Shown here piece by piece: positions 1-7,103 of a stretch of DNA of 46,188 nucleotides. Both the position numbers and the translations under genes were made by a program. Numbering within the stretch: position 1 is the stretch's first letter; each line of letters opens with the position of its first letter. Origin of the DNA: Syntrophorhabdaceae bacterium (GTDB lineage Bacteria > Desulfobacterota > Syntrophorhabdia > Syntrophorhabdales > Syntrophorhabdaceae); contig JAQVWF010000019.1 in assembly GCA_028698615.1 (NCBI GenBank), positions 1-46,188 on the forward strand. Direction: 5' to 3'. The notes beneath the pieces were generated by a model that did no database searches, was not told the DNA's origin, and saw nothing but the letters and a program-made list of their open reading frames with translations.

Positions 1-2
1 AT

Positions 3-79
<77 letters not shown>

Positions 80-93
80 GTATGAAGGGTTAC

Positions 94-120
94 ATTATAC
101 CATATAACGGTTTAGAGCAA
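94..120 (-). promoter_or_regulatory. Candidate sigma70 promoter of tRNA-Arg
   Basis: Reading the minus strand, a perfect -10 box TATAAT (94-99) lies about 15 bases upstream of the tRNA 5' end. The best -35 candidate is TTGCTC (115-120), with a short 15-base spacer. The -10 is convincing; the -35 is weak. Confidence 0.45.
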
Positions 121-199
121 AGAGTTTTTCGCGGGCGTCCGGCAGGCGGTGCCTTCCTTTTTTGCCTGCCCCGTGATATGCTTCTTTCCACGACCATCC

Positions 200-2164
200 A
201 TGAGAGCGAATAGAAAGCATATCACTTACCTCATTGGCATCGGCATAACCATCGTATTCGTCATCCTCGCCGTCGTCCGATTCCTCCCTTTTGAACGTCT
301 CGAAATGCTCCTTTACGACCTGAGGTACCAGCTGCGGGGAAAGGCCGCCGCCCCGGCGCAGATAGTTGTTGTCGGTATCGACGACCAGAGCCTGGATGCC
401 ATCGGGAGGTGGCCCTGGAACCGGGACAAGGTGGCCGACCTCGTTGAACGCCTGAGCCTCATGGGCGCGCGGGTGATCATGCTGGACTTCATTTTCAGCG
501 AATCCTCACCCCATGACGACAAGCTGGCTGCGGCCATGAAGCGGGCAAAGAACGTGGTGCTGCCCTTTGTCTTCGATTTCGAGGGACATTCGAAGCAAAA
601 GGTCGACGACGCCTTTCTCGACAGTGCTTTCATGGTCATCAGGAAGGAGAACCTCTACAGGATACACAGGCCCATAACCGCGAAAGGCGTCCTGCTGCCC
701 GTGCCCAAATTCTCAGAGCATTCAGCGGCGATGGGCCACATCAATATGCTCCCGGACCAGGACGGGAAGCTCCGCTGGGAGGCACTGGTGGTCTCCTACA
801 TGGACCAGCTTTACCCGTCCATAGACCTCCAGGTTGTGCGGCTCTACAAGGGTCTTTCCCTGGCGGACATGAGCGTGGAAGCAACCAATTCCGTCACACT
901 CGGCAACACGGTCATCTCCACCGATCCTTTCGGAAAGATGCTCATCCCATACTACGGCCCCCACAAAACCTTTCCCATCGTCTCGGCCCTCGATGTGCTG
1001 GACGGAAGGGCAAATCCCTCGTCGATCCGCGGCAGGATCGTCCTCGTAGGCCCCACGGCCGTGGGGATCCACGACAAGATCGTGACCCCGGCATCGGCAA
1101 TCATGTTCGGGGTGGAGAAACATGCAAACATGATCGGCGCAATCCTGGAGAACCAAAACATCCGTTTTGTCGGCCGGGTCAGCAACATCCTCGTCATCAT
1201 CCTCACGGGATTTGTCTTCACCCTGCTTATCGTACGGATGAGGGCAACAGCGGGCGCCTTTCTTGCCGCCGTCTTCATCGGCATCCTCTTCGCGGCCGGT
1301 TATGCGCTTTTCTTCAAGTGGAGACTGTGGATCGATATCAGCTATGCCGGCAACACGATAATCCTCATCTACTTCTTCACCACCGCTTTCCGCTACGCGA
1401 CAGAGGAACGATACGCAAAACAGATCAGAAGCATGTTCTCAAGCTACGTTACGGAAAAGATCGTCAATGAGCTCATAAAGAACCCTGAACTTGCCCGGCT
1501 GGGCGGAGAACGCCGTGAGATCACCGTCCTTTTTTCAGACGTAAGGGGCTTCACCACCTTTTCCGAACACCACTCGCCGGAGCAGGTCGTGGCCATTCTC
1601 AACGAATACCTGACGGAGATGACGAACATCATCATCCGTTGGGATGGCACCCTGGACAAGTTCGTGGGCGACATGATCGTCGCCTTCTGGGGCGCCCCTC
1701 TCAACCAGCCCAACCACGCGGAACTGGCAATCAAGTGCACCCTCCACATGAAGCAGCGTCTGGCCGAATTGAAGCAGAATTGGCTGAAGGAAGGGAGAAT
1801 CCCCCTTGAAGCCGGTTTCGGTCTCAATACAGGTGAGGTGATCGTGGGCAACATCGGAGCTGAGGGAAAGAAGATGGACTATACCGTCATCGGCGACAAC
1901 GTGAACCTGGGCTCTCGCGTCGAGGGACTGACGCGCAAGTACGGCGCCGAGATCATCATCACGGAAGCGACGCTCGACAAGGTACGAAACCTCGTCAGCG
2001 CCGGCAAGTTCGGCCACCTGTTGATACGGGGACTCGACATCGTCGCCGTTAAGGGCAAGGCCGAACCGGTCCGCATCTACGAAGTGGCCTCTCTGGACGA
2101 GGGCTCGGTATGTCAGGTCGTTGAATGCGAAGAAAAGGAAGCCACCGTCTTCAAGGAAAAATGA
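200..2164 (+). CDS. CHASE2-domain class III adenylate cyclase
   Basis: This membrane sensor makes cAMP from ATP. A short basic N-terminus is followed by a membrane segment (about residues 8-30), an extracytoplasmic CHASE2 domain (about 30-320), roughly three further membrane helices (about 325-400) and a C-terminal class III cyclase domain (about 440-625). Catalytic features are visible: the first metal aspartate in VLFSDVRGFTTF, the substrate-specifying lysine and second metal aspartate in LDKFVGDM, and the adenine-selecting Asp plus transition-state Asn and Arg in DYTVIGDNVNLGSR. The Lys/Asp pair favours ATP over GTP. ATG at 200 is preferred over GTG at 149 because it puts a basic cap directly before the first helix. 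Neither start has a good ribosome site. The gene converges on the FecR-domain gene and probably works with the phosphodiesterase and envelope proteins next door; that link is inference. Confidence 0.9.
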   Translation: MRANRKHITYLIGIGITIVFVILAVVRFLPFERLEMLLYDLRYQLRGKAAAPAQIVVVGIDDQSLDAIGRWPWNRDKVADLVERLSLMGARVIMLDFIFSESSPHDDKLAAAMKRAKNVVLPFVFDFEGHSKQKVDDAFLDSAFMVIRKENLYRIHRPITAKGVLLPVPKFSEHSAAMGHINMLPDQDGKLRWEALVVSYMDQLYPSIDLQVVRLYKGLSLADMSVEATNSVTLGNTVISTDPFGKMLIPYYGPHKTFPIVSALDVLDGRANPSSIRGRIVLVGPTAVGIHDKIVTPASAIMFGVEKHANMIGAILENQNIRFVGRVSNILVIILTGFVFTLLIVRMRATAGAFLAAVFIGILFAAGYALFFKWRLWIDISYAGNTIILIYFFTTAFRYATEERYAKQIRSMFSSYVTEKIVNELIKNPELARLGGERREITVLFSDVRGFTTFSEHHSPEQVVAILNEYLTEMTNIIIRWDGTLDKFVGDMIVAFWGAPLNQPNHAELAIKCTLHMKQRLAELKQNWLKEGRIPLEAGFGLNTGEVIVGNIGAEGKKMDYTVIGDNVNLGSRVEGLTRKYGAEIIITEATLDKVRNLVSAGKFGHLLIRGLDIVAVKGKAEPVRIYEVASLDEGSVCQVVECEEKEATVFKEK

Positions 2165-2231
2165 CCGACGCCGTCAACTTAAGGGGCCGACGCCGTCCTC
2201 CATACCCTGGTCTCCCGAAAGATACTCCGGT

Positions 2232-3839
2232 CTAGTGCACTTTCCCGGACGCAGCTCCATTCAGAGTGGTGCTCGTGTTAGTTCCATTGGCACTTCCCGA
2301 AAACGTCACGGCACCGGTGTAGCCGCCAACACCGCCCGGGGCGCTGCCACTGTTCACAGATGCCTTCCAGTTTGACCCGTCAGCGCTGTAAACGGTAAAA
2401 ACCGCACTATTGGCGCCACTCTGAAGAGGAATGTCCACATTGACAAATGCCGGAAGACCCCCGGGTGAGCTGGTTCCGCTCACAGATCCGGCCTGCCAGA
2501 TCTGTGGCTTTGCGGTTGCACTGCTGCCATAGAATTTCACATTGTTGAGCTGGACCTCCATCCAGGTAGTGGTCCCGGCAAAACCGGAGAGGGACGCTAT
2601 GGACCCCACCACGGTGTTCGGTGCCGCAACCGGATCCTGGGTAAGGACACTGGGAGCTTCACCTGAGGCGGTTCCGCTTATCGTCCCCACGTGGGTATCG
2701 TTCACAAGCTGTCCGCTCCATGTCCCCGCCGCGGTGCCGCTGAAAGTAAACGCCGTCTTACATGTACCCACGCCTTCGGGAGCTTTGCCGCTCGCAATAT
2801 TTGCCGTCCAGTTTCCCGCGTCCGAACTGGTTTCGATATCGCTCGTGAGGATGAAGTTGGCGGTCACACCGCCGCCTGACAGGGCCATTCCCTGAAAAGT
2901 ATTTCCCTCTCCCACCGACGTGTAGGTACCCGTCACGGAATCGGCCTCCCAGGATTGGGGTATGCCCGTCGCGGTGGGACCGTAAAACTTGACCTTGTTG
3001 AGCGATATGTTGACCGTCTCCAGGGGATCGTGATATGTGCCGCTCAAGGATTCCACGCTTCCCACAAAAACATTGGGGATAACAGGGGGCGGCGTGAAAG
3101 TATAGCCCGTATTGACCACGGATGTCACATTGGCCGCCTCTATGTTGAGACCGCTTCCCGATGTGTTCCCTCCCCCGCCTGAGCCGCCCGTACCGGGGGG
3201 TGCCTCACCCGTTCCGCCTACATAGGAGACATTGCCCCGAACAGGACGAGAGGGAGCACCTCCCGTTCCCACGACGAAGGAGACGAACCCTGCGGCGACA
3301 TTGACAACCCTTCCTGGTGCGCGGGGATTATAGAAATAACCCTTGCCGGTCGAGAAGAAGAGACCCGTCACCATCTGCGCAAATCCCACGGTCATCCCGG
3401 AACCGCGGATGCCGGCGACTGCATTCGGGGTCTGGACCTCGAACCTGTTGCCCTCCGCAAACGAAGAAACCTTTTTGACGAACTCCTCGCTCGATACCGC
3501 CTGAACCTTGCCGCGCTCGAGCTTCATTATCTGGTTGCTCTTAGTGCCGTCATCAGAATACTGGCTGACCTGCATCCGCGTCGCCGGAGCTATTCTAATG
3601 ATATTCTTGTTGAAAAAAGTGATTTCGGCCCTGCTGTTGGTCTTGGCACGGTAGATGTCGCCGACATCCACGCTGTCCCCGAGGGACACATTCCTCACGA
3701 CCCTCTGACCCTCCTTAAGGACGTCAACCCTGCCTTCTATCCGGGTTATCTTGCCGACGGGCGCTGCATAGGCCCCAATAACGGCAATGAATAACACGAC
3801 AAAAGCGACAAGAAAGCCCGCCAAAGATGTTTTCTTCAT
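2232..3839 (-). CDS. Exported FecR-domain protein with two C-terminal repeats
   Basis: The 535-residue product begins with a clear Sec signal peptide (MKK plus a hydrophobic core, likely cut after IGAYA). A FecR-type domain covers about residues 30-190, with VGDIYRAKTNSRAEITF and the TPNAVAGIRGSG motif. A Gly/Ser/Pro-rich linker (about 190-240) leads to two homologous repeats of about 120 residues each. Both repeats open with VGS(V/I)xSLSG, contain NKVKFYG or NNVKFYG, and end near TxSGTASG or GAASG. FecR domains in proteins of this type are probably periplasmic or surface sensor or scaffold modules rather than the classical Fec anti-sigma system, since no ECF sigma or TonB receptor is nearby. 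The start has a strong ribosome site (GAGGTGA). The gene lies 62 bases behind the TPR/barrel gene and is probably cotranscribed with it. The ligand is unknown. Confidence 0.82.
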   Translation of the reverse strand: MKKTSLAGFLVAFVVLFIAVIGAYAAPVGKITRIEGRVDVLKEGQRVVRNVSLGDSVDVGDIYRAKTNSRAEITFFNKNIIRIAPATRMQVSQYSDDGTKSNQIMKLERGKVQAVSSEEFVKKVSSFAEGNRFEVQTPNAVAGIRGSGMTVGFAQMVTGLFFSTGKGYFYNPRAPGRVVNVAAGFVSFVVGTGGAPSRPVRGNVSYVGGTGEAPPGTGGSGGGGNTSGSGLNIEAANVTSVVNTGYTFTPPPVIPNVFVGSVESLSGTYHDPLETVNISLNKVKFYGPTATGIPQSWEADSVTGTYTSVGEGNTFQGMALSGGGVTANFILTSDIETSSDAGNWTANIASGKAPEGVGTCKTAFTFSGTAAGTWSGQLVNDTHVGTISGTASGEAPSVLTQDPVAAPNTVVGSIASLSGFAGTTTWMEVQLNNVKFYGSSATAKPQIWQAGSVSGTSSPGGLPAFVNVDIPLQSGANSAVFTVYSADGSNWKASVNSGSAPGGVGGYTGAVTFSGSANGTNTSTTLNGAASGKVH

Positions 3840-3901
3840 GATGTCACCTCGTTCTTCCTGTGACCGCAGATCACTATTTAATGTCTGTTTTTCACCAATG
3901 C

Positions 3902-5494
3902 CTAGAACCTGTATTCCACACCCAGACCGTAGACATCTCTCGTGTAATCGTAGAGTGCGATATTGGATTGGTTCCTGTAGTAATTATACTGGAGGACAAT
4001 GTCCGTATTCTTTATTATGCCATAGAGCAATGCAACGGACACATTGTATATATCATCTCTTCTGTTCTGTTCGAAGTAGGTATTCTCGTAGGTGTATTTC
4101 ACAAAGTTTGCTTCAGCGGACACCTGGCCCCTCACTGTCCCCACGATGGGATAGAGCAGGTCGGCCCCGAAACGGTTCTCGGTGTTCACCCAGTTGCGCC
4201 CTATTGCGTTGTCCTGCGCGTAGCTATACCGCAGCGTAAAGAACGCCTTGTTCTCCTTGAAGGTGTAGGTCCAACCCAGGCCTCCCGTCATCCTTTCGCC
4301 GCTCCTCTCCTCTTCCTGGGGGACTTCGGGATGCAGTTCGGTATCGAAATACTTCTTGCGCATGTAGCTGAAGAAGATCTCGCCGAAACTGCTGGCCGTC
4401 GTGAGGAAGCGAAGGGTCGGGGTCACCGCTTTCGTCTCCAGATAGCGTGTCTGGTTCCACCAGTTAAGCTCGTTGAAGAAACTGTTCCCCTTCACACCCT
4501 GGAGGCTGACATATGAATAGGTAAGCGGCAGGCTCACGCCGAAACGGCCGAAAGCATAGCCCGGGACCACGCTTACCGTGTTCGTCATATTGTTGTATTC
4601 CGTCAGATTCCCCTCGGTACCGTCGGAGCGCGTATAGGTCTTTCCCAAATACCTGTCGCTGTATATCGAATAATACGCGGAAAGGCTGAAGGGTGTTCGA
4701 AAAGAAAATGGCGCCGTATAACCGATGCGGGCGCCGAAATTAATCGCGCTGTCCTCCTGCCCCGAGATGGATTCCACCATGGGGCCGTCCCCCTTGGTGA
4801 CCACGTTGGTGTCATACTTGTAACCCATGCCGAGGCTGAAGCGCCAGGGTCTTTCCCGTTCGGCCTTGTCGGCGACTATCTTTTCATAATCCCTGGCGTA
4901 AAGGGCCAGGTCGCTGGCGGGGTCGAGAGTGATCGTCGTCCTCAAGCGTGCCTGGGCGTCCTTGTATTTCCCCTGCTGCGTGTATATGCCCGCGATCTGG
5001 AGTTCGGCCTGCTGCGTCACCCTGGGATCGAGCTTCTTTGCGCTCTCAAAGGCCAGGATGGCTTCGTCGAACCTTCCCCTCTTCGACAGGACCATGCCAC
5101 TGAGAAAATACAGTCGGGCCGTGTTTATCCCCTCTTTCTCCGCAAAGGCGATCCATTTCTCCGCCTCCACGATGTCGTTGGTATGGTAGAGCACATCGAC
5201 AAGTTCCACGACCCCCTCGTCGACTCTCGGCGTCAAGGTGGCTGCATCCTTGAAGTACGGAATGGCCTCCTTGTATTTTTCCATAACCTTATATGTAAGG
5301 CCGATGTAATATGCTATCCGGGCCGATCCCTTGTCCGCCGACCGTGCCTCGAGAAGGAATGGCAGGGCCTCCTCGTAGTTCTCCTGCCCGAACTCCCTTA
5401 CTCCCTGATCGAACAGCGTCTGGCCCTGAACGGAAGAAACCATCCAAAGCAAGAAACACATGGTCAAAAGGCAAAATGTGCTCAATCGCTCCAT
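3902..5494 (-). CDS. TPR protein with C-terminal outer-membrane beta-barrel
   Basis: The product is about 530 residues. A signal peptide (MERLSTF..., cut near SSVQG) precedes several tetratricopeptide repeats (about residues 25-200, e.g. ARIAYYIGLTYKVMEKYKEAIPYFKDA). The rest, about residues 210-530, alternates polar and aromatic residues as an outer-membrane beta-barrel does and ends in the typical aromatic C-terminal strand (GVEYRF). TPR-plus-barrel proteins act in envelope export or assembly; here the cargo is not known. The ATG at 5494 is chosen because it begins the signal peptide; an extension upstream to 5530 would spoil it. The gene sits between the cAMP phosphodiesterase and the FecR gene, all on the minus strand. 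Confidence 0.8.
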   Translation of the reverse strand: MERLSTFCLLTMCFLLWMVSSVQGQTLFDQGVREFGQENYEEALPFLLEARSADKGSARIAYYIGLTYKVMEKYKEAIPYFKDAATLTPRVDEGVVELVDVLYHTNDIVEAEKWIAFAEKEGINTARLYFLSGMVLSKRGRFDEAILAFESAKKLDPRVTQQAELQIAGIYTQQGKYKDAQARLRTTITLDPASDLALYARDYEKIVADKAERERPWRFSLGMGYKYDTNVVTKGDGPMVESISGQEDSAINFGARIGYTAPFSFRTPFSLSAYYSIYSDRYLGKTYTRSDGTEGNLTEYNNMTNTVSVVPGYAFGRFGVSLPLTYSYVSLQGVKGNSFFNELNWWNQTRYLETKAVTPTLRFLTTASSFGEIFFSYMRKKYFDTELHPEVPQEEERSGERMTGGLGWTYTFKENKAFFTLRYSYAQDNAIGRNWVNTENRFGADLLYPIVGTVRGQVSAEANFVKYTYENTYFEQNRRDDIYNVSVALLYGIIKNTDIVLQYNYYRNQSNIALYDYTRDVYGLGVEYRF

Positions 5495-5539
5495 TGGCTT
5501 AACCCCCGATACGCCATCTCGATAATGCATTGTTAAGAC

Positions 5540-5568
5540 TTATTAACCCATAAATATCATCTTGACAA
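5540..5568 (-). promoter_or_regulatory. Candidate promoter of the TPR/FecR operon
   Basis: On the minus strand TTGTCA (5563-5568) is separated by 17 bases from TAATAA (5540-5545). It lies about 45 bases upstream of the TPR gene start. The -35 matches the sigma70 consensus well (5 of 6); the -10 is only moderate. Confidence 0.4.
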
Positions 5569-5604
5569 GTGGAAATTGGCAATAGCAACGTGCGGGTGGA
5601 GAAA

Positions 5605-6372
5605 TTACAGGGTCAATATGTCCGATTGTCTGAGAAAACGGATATTCTCCCTCCCCGAACGCTTGAACTCTGCGGCTATCTCACGCGCAAAAATGGGCTT
5701 CATGTGGGAAACATAGAACAACCTCTCGCCAAGCCTATGAGTGTCAATGCTCTCCATGAGCATCGACGGGGTCATGTGACCGGACAATGTGGCAATTTCC
5801 GCGAGGCGGTCCGGGAACGACACATCGGCTATGATGACGCGGATATCCTTCTCGCCCTCTGCCACCTCCCAAAATCTTTTCGTGGGTCCCGTGTCTGCGG
5901 TGAACATGAAACCCCGTCCGTTATCCTCCTTGATCACGAAGCCCACCGTGTAAACCGTGTGGGTCATAAGGACAGGCATAACGCTGATCCCGTCAAGAAT
6001 GGTCGGCCTTTCAAGGGATATTTCATTGAGTCGGATGACCGCATTCGAGACAGATGGGATCACTGTGAAGTCCGGCCAGACAAGGTTGTTGAGAAGATTC
6101 CCGGAGATAATATCGAGCACTTGAGCGGCACTGACCAGTTCTATCTTATAGTCGCCCATCATGACCAGTTCGTCCACCAGGGGGAAGAGGCCCTTTACGT
6201 GATCCATATGCGTGTGGGATATCAGGATATGCCTGATCTTCTTAAGACCCCCGTGGTTTATCGCTTCCGTCGTCGTCCCCGCGTCGATAAGGAGTGAGTC
6301 GTTGAGCAGAAAGGACGTCGTCCTGTGCCTGCCGATAAGGTTGCCGGAGCAGCCGAGGATCTTTATGTACAT
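5605..6372 (-). CDS. Class II 3',5'-cyclic-nucleotide phosphodiesterase (MBL fold)
   Basis: The 255-residue metallo-beta-lactamase-fold enzyme looks like the CpdP/class II phosphodiesterases that hydrolyse cAMP to AMP. The N-terminal strand MYIKILGCSGN, the metal motif HTHMDHVKGLFPLVD (matching the class II H-x-H-x-D-H-x-x-G pattern), a later FTADTGPTKRFWE and the C-terminal SHMKP all fit, as does the length. The open frame extends upstream to 6492, but that extension does not resemble the family and contains the promoter, so the start is ATG at 6372. No Shine-Dalgarno sequence is present, and the promoter is so close that translation is probably leaderless. Its position beside a CHASE2 adenylate cyclase supports a cAMP role. 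A different MBL hydrolase activity is possible but less likely. Confidence 0.83.
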   Translation of the reverse strand: MYIKILGCSGNLIGRHRTTSFLLNDSLLIDAGTTTEAINHGGLKKIRHILISHTHMDHVKGLFPLVDELVMMGDYKIELVSAAQVLDIISGNLLNNLVWPDFTVIPSVSNAVIRLNEISLERPTILDGISVMPVLMTHTVYTVGFVIKEDNGRGFMFTADTGPTKRFWEVAEGEKDIRVIIADVSFPDRLAEIATLSGHMTPSMLMESIDTHRLGERLFYVSHMKPIFAREIAAEFKRSGRENIRFLRQSDILTL

Positions 6373-6378
6373 TATTTG

Positions 6379-6408
6379 ATTGTAAGTGATGATTCTCCGG
6401 CCTGTCAA
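6379..6408 (-). promoter_or_regulatory. Strong sigma70-type promoter of the phosphodiesterase gene
   Basis: On the minus strand a perfect TTGACA (6403-6408) and TACAAT (6379-6384) are separated by 18 bases. Only six bases lie between the -10 box and the ATG at 6372, so the predicted transcript starts at or within a base or two of the start codon. Confidence 0.65.
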
Positions 6409-6480
6409 GGGGTCCTGTCCGATGAGGAAAGAACTGGCCGATGGCGCAGTGGAAATGAGCGCCGCATTCGCAATAATAAC

Positions 6481-6509
6481 TTGACGGGGCAAGCCTAAAG
6501 CATTATATT
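6481..6509 (+). promoter_or_regulatory. Sigma70-type promoter of fmdB
   Basis: TTGACG (6481-6486), a 17-base spacer and TATATT (6504-6509) stand 43 bases upstream of the fmdB ATG. The predicted transcript start is near 6516, leaving room for the GGAGGAG ribosome site at about 6538-6544. Confidence 0.65.
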
Positions 6510-6551
6510 ACTGACACTTAGACACATTTTTTGAGCTGGAGGAGCATTATC

Positions 6552-6869
6552 ATGCCTATATACGAATACCAATGTACAGAATGCGGGAAGAGCTTCGAGA
6601 TATTTCAGAAGATGAGTGACGAGCCGCTCACGCAGTGCAAGGTATGCAAGGGAAGACTCACCAAGCTCATCTCCAATTGCGCATTCCACCTGAAAGGCAC
6701 CGGGTGGTACGTCACGGATTACAAGAAACCGATCGACTCAGGCGGCAGCGGGAAGAATGGCAGCAGGCACGTCGAAAAGACAGAAAGCGCCCCAGAACCT
6801 GTGACCGAAACAAAAACAGAGACGAAATCGGAAACTGCAAGCACGTCATCGACAGGAGGCGCGGTATGA
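6552..6869 (+). CDS. FmdB-family zinc-ribbon protein
   Basis: The 105-residue protein opens with the FmdB hallmark MPIYEYQCTECGKSFE and a second CxxC (CKVCKG), together forming a four-cysteine zinc ribbon. It then has the conserved KGTGWYVTDY segment and a low-complexity tail rich in Glu, Thr, Lys and Ser. The family was named for a putative regulator of formamidase operons, but its molecular role is unsettled. The ATG at 6552 follows a good GGAGGAG. It overlaps the next small gene by four bases (ATGA), so the two are translationally coupled. Confidence 0.9.
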   Translation: MPIYEYQCTECGKSFEIFQKMSDEPLTQCKVCKGRLTKLISNCAFHLKGTGWYVTDYKKPIDSGGSGKNGSRHVEKTESAPEPVTETKTETKSETASTSSTGGAV

Positions 6870-7018
6870 CAAAGGGCGACAAGGTAACATTCTCTTTCGC
6901 GAAAAAGACCATGGAAGGCACCGTGGAAGCGGTCTTCACAAAGACCGTCTACATAAAGGCCGATTTCCCGAAAGACAAGGGAAAGATCATCAAGAGAAAG
7001 ATAAACGACCTCAAGTAA
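6866..7018 (+). CDS. 50-residue basic protein coupled to fmdB
   Basis: The short product begins MTKGDKVTFSFAKKTMEG and ends KGKIIKRKINDLK. It is rich in lysine and alternates beta-type residues around GDKVTF and GTVEAVF, as small SH3/KOW-like barrels do. That suggests a nucleic-acid or ribosome contact, but I do not recognise a named family. Support for it being a real gene: a strong AGGAGG ribosome site at 6854-6859, an ATG overlapping the fmdB stop, and a sensible globular composition. Confidence 0.7.
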   Translation: MTKGDKVTFSFAKKTMEGTVEAVFTKTVYIKADFPKDKGKIIKRKINDLK

Positions 7019-7024
7019 ACGCAG

Positions 7025-7097
7025 TTTCAAGTCTCAGGTTTCATATTCCAAGCAAGGAGCGTCTTTCCCCGAAACCTGAGACTTGAAACCTGGAACA
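7025..7097. repeat. 18-bp perfect inverted repeat built of 7-bp units
   Basis: Positions 7025-7042 are the exact reverse complement of 7071-7088, separated by 28 bases. The right arm runs on as heptads (CGAAACC, TGAGACT, TGAAACC, TGGAACA; 7070-7097). The element fills the gap between the convergent fmdB unit and carB and could form a bidirectional terminator hairpin, but there is no T-run. The same heptad motif recurs at 20484 and 42523. Confidence 0.8.
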
Positions 7098-7103
7098 GTC
7101 TTC

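Noticed and set aside
2163-2200. CCGACGCCGTC repeated twice in the gap between the cyclase and FecR genes
   Set aside because: Two copies of 11 bases in a GC-rich gap, without pairing potential or recurrence elsewhere, are not enough to call an element.
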